From: Actinomycetota bacterium
Lineage (GTDB): Bacteria > Actinomycetota > Acidimicrobiia > Acidimicrobiales > CADCSY01
Assembly (NCBI GenBank): GCA_016178435.1
Contig: JACOTK010000015.1
Span: 1-17,870 of the forward strand
DNA length: 17,870 bases
Direction of reading: 5' to 3'
Positions within the stretch are counted from its first letter, which is position 1. Each line of letters opens with the position of its first letter. The notes below the pieces were generated by a model that made no database searches, was not told where the DNA came from, and worked only from the letters and a program-made list of their open reading frames with translations. The position numbers and the translations under genes were made by a program. Below, piece by piece: positions 1 through 6,439 of this stretch.

Positions 1-2
1 CT

Positions 3-773
3 GCGTTCAGCTCCGCCTTGATGCCCGCAACAGCAGCCGCCGCCGCATTGGTGGCCGGCATCACGCTTTCGAGCCCTGTCCTGACCTCCACCGCCGGCTC
101 GGGGTCGGTGGTGTTGCAGGCGGCGTCGGCGGGCGAGGCCCTGCCACCGGGCCAGGCCGGGCCGGAAACGGCAACTCCCGAAGCGGATGAAGCGTCAGGG
201 CAGGATGGAGCCGCCACAGGGGTCGATCCGTCCGACCGGTTGCCGACAACCGACCCGGGAACGTCTACCACGACCACCCCTGTTGGCGAGGTTCCAACGA
301 CGGAACCAGGAACGACAACAACCACTCAGCCATTACTCGACCCCGGGGCCGATCCCGGAACGGATTCGACGCCCGATCCTTCCAGCCCGGATGCGGGCAC
401 GACAACGACCATGCCGGTCCTCGATGCCGGTTCGGTCGCCGACTCCGCCGTGGTGCCCGCCGAACGCCTGACCGTCCAGGTCTCCGGCAGCAGCACGAGA
501 TCGTCCCCCCGGCCACTCGACGGCTCGAGCTTCCCCGCCGGTTCCAAGATCTACGTCTTTGCCGAGACGACCGGCACGAGCGTGGACTACGTGTTTCCGG
601 GCGGGAGCAGGACCGCGACCGCGAAACCCTACGACATGATGGGCAGGACGCTGCTGCTACTCATTCCCAAGGCCTTCGTGGTTCCCTCCACCAAGGGGAC
701 GTACACGATCACCGCGACGGTCAACGGGAACGGGCCCGCGGCCACGGTCGTCGCAACCTTCACGGCCACGTAG
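3..773 (+). CDS. Thr/Pro-rich secreted or anchored protein, 5' partial
   Basis: I do not recognise the family. The frame is open to the left edge of the window. The first in-window starts (TTG at 18, ATG at 21) are followed by an Ala-rich hydrophobic stretch with no positive charges before it, so the true start with its charged n-region probably lies upstream. The hydrophobic part of about 35 residues looks like a signal peptide or membrane anchor. A low-complexity linker of about 100 residues follows, rich in Thr, Pro, Asp and Gly, with runs such as TSTTTT, GTTTTT and GTTTTM. The last 100 residues (from about base 465) alternate hydrophobic and polar residues and contain short strands such as KIYVFAE, VDYVF and GTYTITATV, consistent with an Ig-like beta-sandwich. 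A cell-surface role is inference. It converges on the ABC transporter operon. Confidence is high that it codes and low for any function. Confidence 0.65.
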   Translation, partial: AFSSALMPATAAAAALVAGITLSSPVLTSTAGSGSVVLQAASAGEALPPGQAGPETATPEADEASGQDGAATGVDPSDRLPTTDPGTSTTTTPVGEVPTTEPGTTTTTQPLLDPGADPGTDSTPDPSSPDAGTTTTMPVLDAGSVADSAVVPAERLTVQVSGSSTRSSPRPLDGSSFPAGSKIYVFAETTGTSVDYVFPGGSRTATAKPYDMMGRTLLLLIPKAFVVPSTKGTYTITATVNGNGPAATVVATFTAT

Positions 774-832
774 GTCTCGAGGAGTCACATGAACACGGAC
801 AGGGCACCCCGTGAGACGACACGGCGTGCACG

Positions 833-874
833 GTGTTGGCCGTCAGGGTGTTGGCCGTCAGGGTGTTGGCCGTG
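833..874. repeat. 15-bp tandem repeat, about 2.8 copies
   Basis: The unit GTGTTGGCCGTCAGG occurs at 833-847 and 848-862, followed by a 12-base partial copy at 863-874 that ends in a mismatch. It lies in the 134-bp gap between two convergent genes (773 and 908). No gene is supported in this gap. The repeat could be read as a pentapeptide repeat in another frame, but no start, ribosome site or domain backs that. Confidence 0.85.
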
Positions 875-907
875 CAACTCCTGCAACGTCCCATCAGCCC
901 CGTGATG

Positions 908-1621
908 TCAGACTCCCGAGCTACGCAGGATGTGGCCATCTGCCATGGCGATGCGACGCTGCGCCGATGTGTCTTCATGTGTGGCGACAAGGACCGCCGT
1001 CCCCTGAGCAGCAAGCCGGCTGAGCAGGTCATTCAGGCCGGCTCGATCCTCGACATGCAGACCGGCTGTTGGTTCGTCGAGGAGGAGGACCTCCGGAGCG
1101 GTTGGGCCGAGCAGTGCCGATGCCAGGGCGAGTCGCTTCTGTTCACCACCGGACAACCCCGCCGCCACGCGGTCGGGGTCGATTCGAAGCCCTGTCTGCT
1201 CGAGGGCAAGGGCAATCGCTGACCGGTCGACCTTGCGCCCGAGCAGGCGGCTCGCGTACCCGACGTTTTCGGCGACAGTGAGCCGACCGAATACCGCAGG
1301 ATGTTGAGCGACATAGCCCAGCCGCGTCGCACGAAGCTCTTCGGTTTCACGCCGCCCCGATGGAAGCACGCGAGTGGCGCCGACGAAGATCTCGCCTTTT
1401 GCCTTCGAGCGCGTCGGCAGAATGCCTGCAATGGCCTGGAGCAGCGTGGTCTTCCCCGAGCCGGACGGACCGCTCAAGGCAACGTGTTCGCCACGGTTGA
1501 CATGCATGCAGGCGTCTTCGAGGAGACGCAGGCTGCTCAGCGTTCGACCTCGGCCGATCTCGACGTCAATCGTCACCGCCTTGATCTCGATCGCCCGCGA
1601 ACCCGACGATGGCATTGCCAT
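908..1621 (-). CDS. ABC transporter ATP-binding protein (LolD/MacB type)
   Basis: This is the cytoplasmic nucleotide-binding subunit that powers the adjacent permease. From the ATG at 1621 the protein has 237 residues, the usual size for this subfamily. Visible motifs are Walker A GPSGSGKT (51-58), Q-loop Q106, signature LSGGE (156-160), Walker B VLLLDE (178-183) and switch histidine H215 in ATHED. The frame continues upstream to 1852, but that part has no ABC character and lies inside the permease gene. The chosen ATG shares one base with the permease stop (TGATG), and GGAAGG sits 7 nt upstream, so translation is probably coupled. The family exports lipoproteins, peptides or drugs, or drives FtsX-like mechanotransmission. 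The substrate here is unknown. No substrate-binding protein is nearby, which argues for export rather than uptake. Confidence 0.9.
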   Translation of the reverse strand: MAMPSSGSRAIEIKAVTIDVEIGRGRTLSSLRLLEDACMHVNRGEHVALSGPSGSGKTTLLQAIAGILPTRSKAKGEIFVGATRVLPSGRRETEELRATRLGYVAQHPAVFGRLTVAENVGYASRLLGRKVDRSAIALALEQTGLRIDPDRVAAGLSGGEQKRLALASALLGPTAPEVLLLDEPTAGLHVEDRAGLNDLLSRLAAQGTAVLVATHEDTSAQRRIAMADGHILRSSGV

Positions 1622-2904
1622 CAGATTGCCTTCCGCAGCTCGCCTGCAAGATCCAGCCGACGTGCAACCGGGCGTTCCCCCAGCAGATGACCCAGCAACA
1701 TGGCTGCGTGTCCGGCCAGCAGCCCTGCACCGAGACCGGAGACGCCGACGGGCAGCGCAATGCCGAACTGCGTGGAGTTCGTCGCTGCTGTGAGCAGTGA
1801 GAACGGCACGATCGCGAGCAGCGCCGCAAGCAGGGCGTCTCGAATCAGGCACAACAGCGATGCTCGGCCGATGACGCGCACAGGGACACCCCGAGCAGAC
1901 AGGCTTGCCCGCAGCTCCTGAAGCTGCAGGCTCCTGGTCCTCGAGGTGTAGATGCTGCCCAGAACGGCAACCAAGAGGATCTGAAGGAAGAGATTCATCT
2001 CCGGCGGGGCCACCGTGCCCTGCCAGAAATCGTCGTAGACCTCCACCAGTTGCCGGGCGTCTGTCAGCTCCGCCTGGCCTCCGTTCCGTGTGACCGCCCG
2101 CATCAAGGAGCCGGCCTCATCCGCAGGGCCCGCTACCAGGGTGTACGCCTTCTCCGGGAACGCGCAGCGCCCGAGCTGTTCATTGGACCCGAGCACGAGC
2201 AGGCGGCCCAACCCCGCCAGCTGGGAGTCGAAGCCGGCGACCACCGCTCGACGACCGTCAATATCGATCAATGCGCCAACCCCCAGCCGGGCCTGATCAC
2301 CCACGATCACCGGCACCGAACGATCACACGGCGCGTCGATGTCCCCGGTCAGCTCAGGTGGCAACACACGCGCCGGGACCGTCACGATCGCCGACGACGG
2401 GGCAATGAGATTCCCCTGCGGGTAGGAGATCGTGCCCAGGGCGAATCGAAGCGGGGTCAACGTTCCAGGGGTCAACGTTCCATTGGACGATCGAATGAAA
2501 TCATCGACCGTGTCGGAAGAGAGCCCACCGTGGTTGTTCAGCACATAGTCCCGGTGCTGGACGACCAGCCGCCCGTGCGAGCCGACACCGGCGCGAGCCA
2601 GAACAGCGGTGACAGGGCTGGAGGCAGCCGACGAAGCGGCATCGGCAAGCCCGATGGCAACGCCCAGGAACGTGATGGTGGCAGTCGGCAGAAACACCCG
2701 CAGGCGATCCCTCCGGGTCGTGACGTCGGCGAATCGCAACATCGCGCGTGTGCAGTCGGATGTGGCCCAGCTCAGCAACAAGAGCAGAGCACCAAGCACC
2801 ACGACCGCGAAGTACACAGACCCGATCGACAACAGAGCGCCGTTGAGGGCCACCAGCGCGCGGGTCGCTGCTGAGGAGACAGGCGGCAGCGGGGTGAAGG
2901 TCAT
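1621..2904 (-). CDS. FtsX/MacB-like ABC transporter permease
   Basis: This is the membrane subunit of the ABC pair, 427 residues from the ATG at 2904. The frame is open farther upstream to 3222, but those residues are Cys/Arg-rich and unlike a permease. A G-rich stretch lies about 14 nt before the chosen ATG, which is only a fair ribosome site. Hydrophobic segments lie near residues 23-46, 70-92, 304-320, 348-374 and 384-408. Between the second and third is a soluble domain of about 210 residues, presumably extracytoplasmic. The final three helices and large loop match the FtsX/MacB plan. The extra N-terminal helix is unusual, because that plan normally has four. A 15-bp in-frame duplication (2453-2482) gives a doubled GTLTP in the loop. 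Its stop overlaps the ATPase start. Substrate unknown; probably an exporter or mechanotransmission complex. Confidence 0.75.
   Translation of the reverse strand: MTFTPLPPVSSAATRALVALNGALLSIGSVYFAVVVLGALLLLLSWATSDCTRAMLRFADVTTRRDRLRVFLPTATITFLGVAIGLADAASSAASSPVTAVLARAGVGSHGRLVVQHRDYVLNNHGGLSSDTVDDFIRSSNGTLTPGTLTPLRFALGTISYPQGNLIAPSSAIVTVPARVLPPELTGDIDAPCDRSVPVIVGDQARLGVGALIDIDGRRAVVAGFDSQLAGLGRLLVLGSNEQLGRCAFPEKAYTLVAGPADEAGSLMRAVTRNGGQAELTDARQLVEVYDDFWQGTVAPPEMNLFLQILLVAVLGSIYTSRTRSLQLQELRASLSARGVPVRVIGRASLLCLIRDALLAALLAIVPFSLLTAATNSTQFGIALPVGVSGLGAGLLAGHAAMLLGHLLGERPVARRLDLAGELRKAI
2453..2482. repeat. 15-bp in-frame tandem duplication in permease gene
   Basis: GGGGTCAACGTTCCA is present twice back to back. 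On the coding (minus) strand it adds a second copy of the five residues GTLTP to the extracytoplasmic loop of the permease without disturbing the frame. Confidence 0.85.
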
Positions 2905-3029
2905 GCGGTTGCCGTGCCCCCCTCGCCCCAGCCTTGCCCGGACCGGTACGTGTCGCGCGTGGTCAATACGTGCGGTGCAAGTCAGTGTTTCTAGCAGGCG
3001 CCATGCAGGAACAGCAAGCCAAACGGAGC

Positions 3030-3049
3030 TTTTGCGCAACCCCGCAAAA
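3030..3049. promoter_or_regulatory. Perfect 7-bp inverted repeat, 6-nt spacer
   Basis: TTTTGCG (3030-3036) and CGCAAAA (3043-3049) flank CAACCC. This AT-edged dyad stands out in GC-rich DNA and lies 126 bp upstream of the permease start. It may be an operator or a short terminator stem for transcription arriving from the right. No T-tract follows on either strand beyond the arm itself. The role is inferred. Confidence 0.45.
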
Positions 3050-3070
3050 TTGGACGACTGCCGGCAATGG

Positions 3071-3154
3071 CGATGGGAGCAGAGGGCCTGGGCGTTCCAA
3101 CTGGCCGAGCAGGTTCGCGTGCCGCAGCGGGTTCTGGTGCTCACGACGGTTTGA
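3071..3154 (+). pseudogene. Possible remnant of a DUF4143 ATPase 3' end
   Basis: Bases 3090-3112 match 4431-4453, the 3' end of the downstream ATPase gene, at 22 of 23 positions. The codon phase is the same in both places: AFQLAEQ here, AFRLAEQ there. The frame here then runs another 14 residues to a TGA at 3152-3154, about the distance from this motif to the stop in the intact gene. Upstream of 3085 I see no further convincing similarity. The simplest reading is a decayed or truncated paralogue left upstream of the intact copy, but the match is short. The left boundary is approximate. Confidence 0.35.
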
Positions 3155-3177
3155 CGGGTCGGCGGTCCTGCTGGACC

Positions 3178-3238
3178 GTTGCAAATCGCTAACCCCAGAG
3201 GTGGTAAAACGCTAGATATCAATGTGGTAAACCGCTAG
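3178..3238. repeat. Three phased repeats (23-bp period) before the ATPase gene
   Basis: The two clear copies, GTGGTAAAACGCTAG (3201-3215) and GTGGTAAACCGCTAG (3224-3238), differ at one of 15 bases. A third, weaker copy at 3178-3192 (GTTGCAAATCGCTAA) keeps 11 of 15 bases and sits exactly 23 bp farther left, in register. The last copy overlaps the presumed -10 element of the ATPase gene, so a protein bound here would be placed to control transcription of that gene. Direct observation: repeats and spacing. Inference: operator, perhaps autoregulatory. Confidence 0.75.
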
Positions 3239-3241
3239 CAT
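3236..3241 (+). promoter_or_regulatory. -10 element TAGCAT of a leaderless promoter
   Basis: TAGCAT is followed by six bases and then the ATG at 3248. There is no Shine-Dalgarno sequence between them. This is the layout expected of a leaderless transcript starting at or next to the ATG. The same TAGCAT-N6-ATG arrangement precedes the CDGSH gene at 7129. No -35 box is obvious. Confidence 0.45.
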
Positions 3242-3247
3242 CAGGCC

Positions 3248-4489
3248 ATGGAAAAGCCGTATCGTCCGAGACTGGTCGAGTCGCTTCTCGATGAGCTCCT
3301 CATGGCGCTACCTGCGGTGCTGCTCGTCGGTCCTCGAGCTTCGGGAAAGACCACGACTGCCTTGCGCCGTGCAGGAACCGCTCTTCGCCTCGACCTGCCG
3401 GCGGTCGCCGCCGCAGTCGACAACCACCCTGATGCCGTGCTCGCCGAAGGTGACCCACCCGTGCTGATCGACGAGTGGCAAGTTGTTCCCTCGGTGCTCG
3501 GGGCGGTGAAACGCAGCGTCGACACAACCGCCGGAAATGGCCGCTTTCTCCTCACCGGGTCGTCACAGGCCGATCTCCAGGCGCAGGGATGGCCTGCGAC
3601 CGGCAGAATCGTGCGGGTTCCGGTCTGGCCGATGAATGTTCGTGAGCGGCTTGGGTTTGTCGATCGCCGATCGATTGTCGACCGTTGCTTCAACGCCGAT
3701 CTTGATGGTCTGAGGATGCCAACCAAACCCCTGGACGTTCGGGACTACGTGGATCTCGCCCTCGACGGTGGATTCCCCGACCTCGTCGGACGACACAGCG
3801 AACGTGCTCGAAGGGCTTGGATGGCCGCCTACATCGAACAGGTCGTCCGTCGGGACGCTCCGTTCGCAGGTCACGAGCGCGACCCCCAGCGCCTGCGCTC
3901 CTACCTCACCGCCCTCGCCGCCAACACCGCCGAGGTCGTGGCTCACAAGACGCTCTACGACGCCGCCGGCGTGAGCAGGATGACCGCCCTTGCCTACGAC
4001 AACCTGCTCGAACTGCTCTTCGTCACCGAGCGAATACCCGCGTTCAGCTCGAATCGACTCCGTCGGCTGACCAGGACGCCGAAGCGCTACGTCGTGGAAC
4101 CAGGGCTGCTCGGCCCCCTGTGGCGAGTCGATGCTCGCAGTGTCGTGCGCGATGGCCGACTCGTCGGCGCACTCCTCGACACCTTTGTCGTGGCCCAACT
4201 TCGCGCCGAGATCGCCGTCGCCGAAGCGTCGTCATCGATGTTCCATCTCCGTCAGGTCGACGGGCGCCACGAGGTTGATCTCGTTCTCGAAGGTCCGGGC
4301 GGGGGTGTCGTCGGCATCGAGATCAAGGCGCACGCGTCGCCGACGCCTGCCATGGCGCGCCACCTCATGTGGCTTCGCGATCAGATGGGCGACCGCTTCG
4401 TCGCAGGCGTCGTCTTCCACACCGGGCCCCGGGCGTTCCGACTGGCCGAGCAGATCTGGGCGTTGCCAATCGCATCGCTCTGGGCCTGA
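3248..4489 (+). CDS. AAA-type ATPase with C-terminal DUF4143 domain
   Basis: The protein has 413 residues. The N-terminal P-loop ATPase shows Walker A GPRASGKT (28-35), Walker B PVLIDEWQ (71-78) and a sensor-like LLTGSS (101-106). The C-terminal DUF4143 half carries nuclease-fold-like residues: HEVDLV with D344, and GIEIK with E358 and K360. Where relatives usually have an LxEN[FL]V-type acidic motif, this protein has LLDTFV (D311), a conservative change. Length is normal for the family. The ATG is fixed by the leaderless-type -10 element. Family members are common, often patchily distributed and usually found alone. Their cellular role is not established, and links to mobile elements or toxin-like modules are speculative. 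A fragment resembling its own 3' end lies upstream. The next gene starts 49 bp downstream with its own probable promoter. Confidence 0.85.
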   Translation: MEKPYRPRLVESLLDELLMALPAVLLVGPRASGKTTTALRRAGTALRLDLPAVAAAVDNHPDAVLAEGDPPVLIDEWQVVPSVLGAVKRSVDTTAGNGRFLLTGSSQADLQAQGWPATGRIVRVPVWPMNVRERLGFVDRRSIVDRCFNADLDGLRMPTKPLDVRDYVDLALDGGFPDLVGRHSERARRAWMAAYIEQVVRRDAPFAGHERDPQRLRSYLTALAANTAEVVAHKTLYDAAGVSRMTALAYDNLLELLFVTERIPAFSSNRLRRLTRTPKRYVVEPGLLGPLWRVDARSVVRDGRLVGALLDTFVVAQLRAEIAVAEASSSMFHLRQVDGRHEVDLVLEGPGGGVVGIEIKAHASPTPAMARHLMWLRDQMGDRFVAGVVFHTGPRAFRLAEQIWALPIASLWA

Positions 4490-4526
4490 CAGGGTCTCCC
4501 CGGGACCATCCCGCGTGGATGCGCGC

Positions 4527-4532
4527 GACAAT
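4527..4532 (+). promoter_or_regulatory. Candidate -10 element GACAAT of a leaderless start
   Basis: GACAAT, then six bases, then the ATG at 4539. No Shine-Dalgarno sequence fits in that gap. The spacing matches the presumed leaderless starts at 3248 and 7129, which supports ATG 4539 over the in-frame GTG at 4515. Confidence 0.35.
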
Positions 4533-4538
4533 GCCCCC

Positions 4539-5240
4539 ATGACCGATACCGGGGACGATGACGCAGGGGCAGTGACCGATCAGCCCGAAACAGAAGCGCA
4601 TGATCGTCGGTCGGGGCTCTCGTGGCCTCTCGTCGTCGCGTTCGTCGTCGCCTTCGCCTGGCTTGGCGGGGCCTTCGGCTGGTTCATCGCCGATCGACCG
4701 GCCGACGCGAACTCGGTCGATGCCGGCTTTTGCCTGGACATGATCGCCCACCACGAACAGGCCGTGGAGATGGCCCTCCTCGAGCTCGCCAACGGTGAGA
4801 GCCCGGTCGTGAGGGGATTCGCCCAGGAGGTGGTGATCTTCCAGCAGTACGAGATCGGGCGCATGGACGAGCAGCTCGCGGACTGGGACATGGTTCGTCA
4901 GGACCGGGGCCCGACCGCCATGAAGTGGATGGGCATGGCGACTCCCGCCGACGCCATGCCCGGCATGGCGACAAAGAGGCAATTGGACCAACTTCGGGAG
5001 ACAAAGGGTGCGGCCGCCGACGCGCTCTTCCTCGATCTCATGGCCGAGCACCATCGCGGCGGCCTGCACATGGCGGGCTACGCCGCCGAGCACGCCAAGG
5101 ATGGCGATGTTCGAGCGCTGGCCGGGGTGATGAAGCGCAACCAGAGCATCGAGATCAACGAGTACCGTGCAACCGCGCTGCGGCTCGGCTTCGACATCGA
5201 GATCGAGCCCTGGGTCGAGGCCAAGGCCGCCGGACACTGA
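4539..5240 (+). CDS. DUF305 membrane-anchored protein
   Basis: The protein has 233 residues. An acidic N-terminus of about 25 residues is followed by one membrane helix (about 28-52) and then a four-helix DUF305 domain, presumably outside the membrane. The family hallmark is duplicated: DMIAHHEQAVEMA (H71, H72, M78) and LMAEHHRGGLHMA (H171, H172, M178). Between the halves lies a Met-rich stretch (128-143) with five Met residues. His/Met clusters in this family are associated with copper or other metal binding, so a role in metal handling in the cell envelope is inferred. Several hundred bases upstream are open in this frame inside the ATPase gene, but they show no related sequence. The stop is one base before the MenE-like ligase start, so the two are probably co-transcribed; a functional link is not obvious. 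Confidence 0.85.
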   Translation: MTDTGDDDAGAVTDQPETEAHDRRSGLSWPLVVAFVVAFAWLGGAFGWFIADRPADANSVDAGFCLDMIAHHEQAVEMALLELANGESPVVRGFAQEVVIFQQYEIGRMDEQLADWDMVRQDRGPTAMKWMGMATPADAMPGMATKRQLDQLRETKGAAADALFLDLMAEHHRGGLHMAGYAAEHAKDGDVRALAGVMKRNQSIEINEYRATALRLGFDIEIEPWVEAKAAGH

Positions 5241-5241
5241 G

Positions 5242-6384
5242 ATGCCCCGACTCGTTGCAACGACGGCTGCCGGACCGGAGTTCGTCGACCTCGTCCGGCG
5301 CGTGTGGGATGCCGGCGATGCGCTGCTTCCGCTCGATACCCGGTTGCCGAGGCCTGCACTCGACGCCTTGCTGGCGAGCGTGCGCCCGGCGGTCCTCATC
5401 GACGCCGACGGCGTCGCGACGAAACGCGACGGCGCCGTGGCGACCGAGCCCGGCGACGCGCTGGTCGTGGCAACCAGTGGCACCACCGGAACCCCAAAGG
5501 GCGTTGTGCTGACCCACGACGCCGTGCGGGCGTCCGCCGTCGCCACGAGCGATCGACTCGGGGTCGACCCGGCCCGCGACCATTGGCTGGCCTGCCTGCC
5601 TCTGGCCCACGTCGGCGGTCTTTCCGTTGTCACCCGGGCACTGGTCACCGACACCCCGTTGACCGTCCACGCCGGGTTCCACGCTGCCGCCGTCGAGGAG
5701 GCATCGCGCCGGGGCGCGACGCTTGTCTCGTTGGTCACCACCGCTCTCGGCCGCGTCGACGCATCCCGGTTCCGAGTCGTCCTGCTCGGTGGCTCCGCTC
5801 CTCCGGACGTGCGTGCGACCAACGTCGTGACGACCTACGGCATGACCGAGACCGGCAGCGGGGTGGTCTACGACCGGACACCGCTCGAAGGAGTCGAGAT
5901 CAAGGACGTGGACTGCGAGCTCTGGATTCGGGCGCCGATGATCGGACGGTGCTATCGCGACCAGGGAAGGGATGTGCCAATCGTGGACGCGGCCGGATGG
6001 CTCCACACGGGTGACGCGGGCTCGGTTGACGAGGGGACCGGTCGGATCAGCGTCATCGGACGCATGGGCGATGTCATCGTCAGCGGCGGTGAGAAGGTCT
6101 GGCCCGAGTCGGTCGAGGCGGTGCTGCGACGGCACCCCAAGGTTGGCGACGTTGGCGTCTCGGGACGTCCCGACAAGATCTGGGGCAACCGGGTCGTCGC
6201 CTTCGTCATCCCTGCCGACCCCGATCGGCCACCAACCCTCGATGAGCTTCGCGACCGGGTCAAGGCCGAGCTTCCCGCCTATGCAGCCCCCAGGGAGTTG
6301 GTGCTGCGCCAGCGGCTGCCCCGCACCGCCATCGGCAAGCTCCGACGCAACCTCCTCGACGCGCCCGCGTCCCCTGGGGATTAG
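5242..6384 (+). CDS. menE: o-Succinylbenzoate-CoA ligase (MenE-like)
   Basis: This is an AMP-forming acyl-CoA synthetase of 380 residues, short like actinobacterial MenE proteins rather than the usual 500 or more. Motifs in order are the P-loop TSGTTGTPKGV (78-88), YGMTE (199-203) followed by GSGVVYDRTPLEGV, TGD (256-258), GR with SGGEKV (273-285) and the catalytic lysine K366 in TAIGKLRR. The YGMTET...VYDxxPLxGV block closely resembles mycobacterial MenE as I remember it. MenE activates o-succinylbenzoate with ATP and CoA in menaquinone synthesis. No other men gene is in the window, so another short acyl-CoA ligase remains possible. The ATG at 5242 follows the DUF305 stop by one base and suggests translational coupling. 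It converges with the CDGSH gene. Confidence 0.75.
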   Translation: MPRLVATTAAGPEFVDLVRRVWDAGDALLPLDTRLPRPALDALLASVRPAVLIDADGVATKRDGAVATEPGDALVVATSGTTGTPKGVVLTHDAVRASAVATSDRLGVDPARDHWLACLPLAHVGGLSVVTRALVTDTPLTVHAGFHAAAVEEASRRGATLVSLVTTALGRVDASRFRVVLLGGSAPPDVRATNVVTTYGMTETGSGVVYDRTPLEGVEIKDVDCELWIRAPMIGRCYRDQGRDVPIVDAAGWLHTGDAGSVDEGTGRISVIGRMGDVIVSGGEKVWPESVEAVLRRHPKVGDVGVSGRPDKIWGNRVVAFVIPADPDRPPTLDELRDRVKAELPAYAAPRELVLRQRLPRTAIGKLRRNLLDAPASPGD

Positions 6385-6434
6385 CGGCGCCGACCGCCCC
6401 AGGGGGTCGACACGGCTTCACGTTCCAGGCGCCG
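6385..6434. terminator. Nested stem-loop between convergent genes
   Basis: CGGCGCC (6385-6391), directly after the MenE stop, is the exact reverse complement of GGCGCCG (6428-6434), just before the CDGSH stop at 6440. Inside, CGACC and GGTCG (6391-6395 and 6405-6409) can form a second stem that competes with the last base of the outer one. There is no T-tract. The position between two stops suggests a bidirectional terminator or transcript-end barrier, but this is inference. Confidence 0.4.
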
Positions 6435-6439
6435 GCCGC

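Noticed and set aside
760..1032. Minus-strand frame with LTANT pentapeptide repeats
   Set aside because: It overlaps the 3' end of the ABC ATPase gene in another frame, has no start signal or domain, and is produced by the 15-bp DNA repeat.
2905..3222. N-terminal extension of the permease frame upstream of 2904
   Set aside because: Composition (Cys, Arg, Thr) is unlike a signal or membrane segment, and the region holds the hairpin and ATPase-like fragment.
3178..3238. Phased repeats read as a CRISPR array
   Set aside because: Repeats are 15 bp with 8-bp gaps and one copy is degenerate; spacers are far too short and no cas gene is present.
4365..5822. Long open frame of 485 codons on the minus strand over DUF305 and menE
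   Set aside because: Arg/Pro/Ser-rich composition with no domain. It is antisense to two genes with clear motifs and is explained by third-position GC bias.
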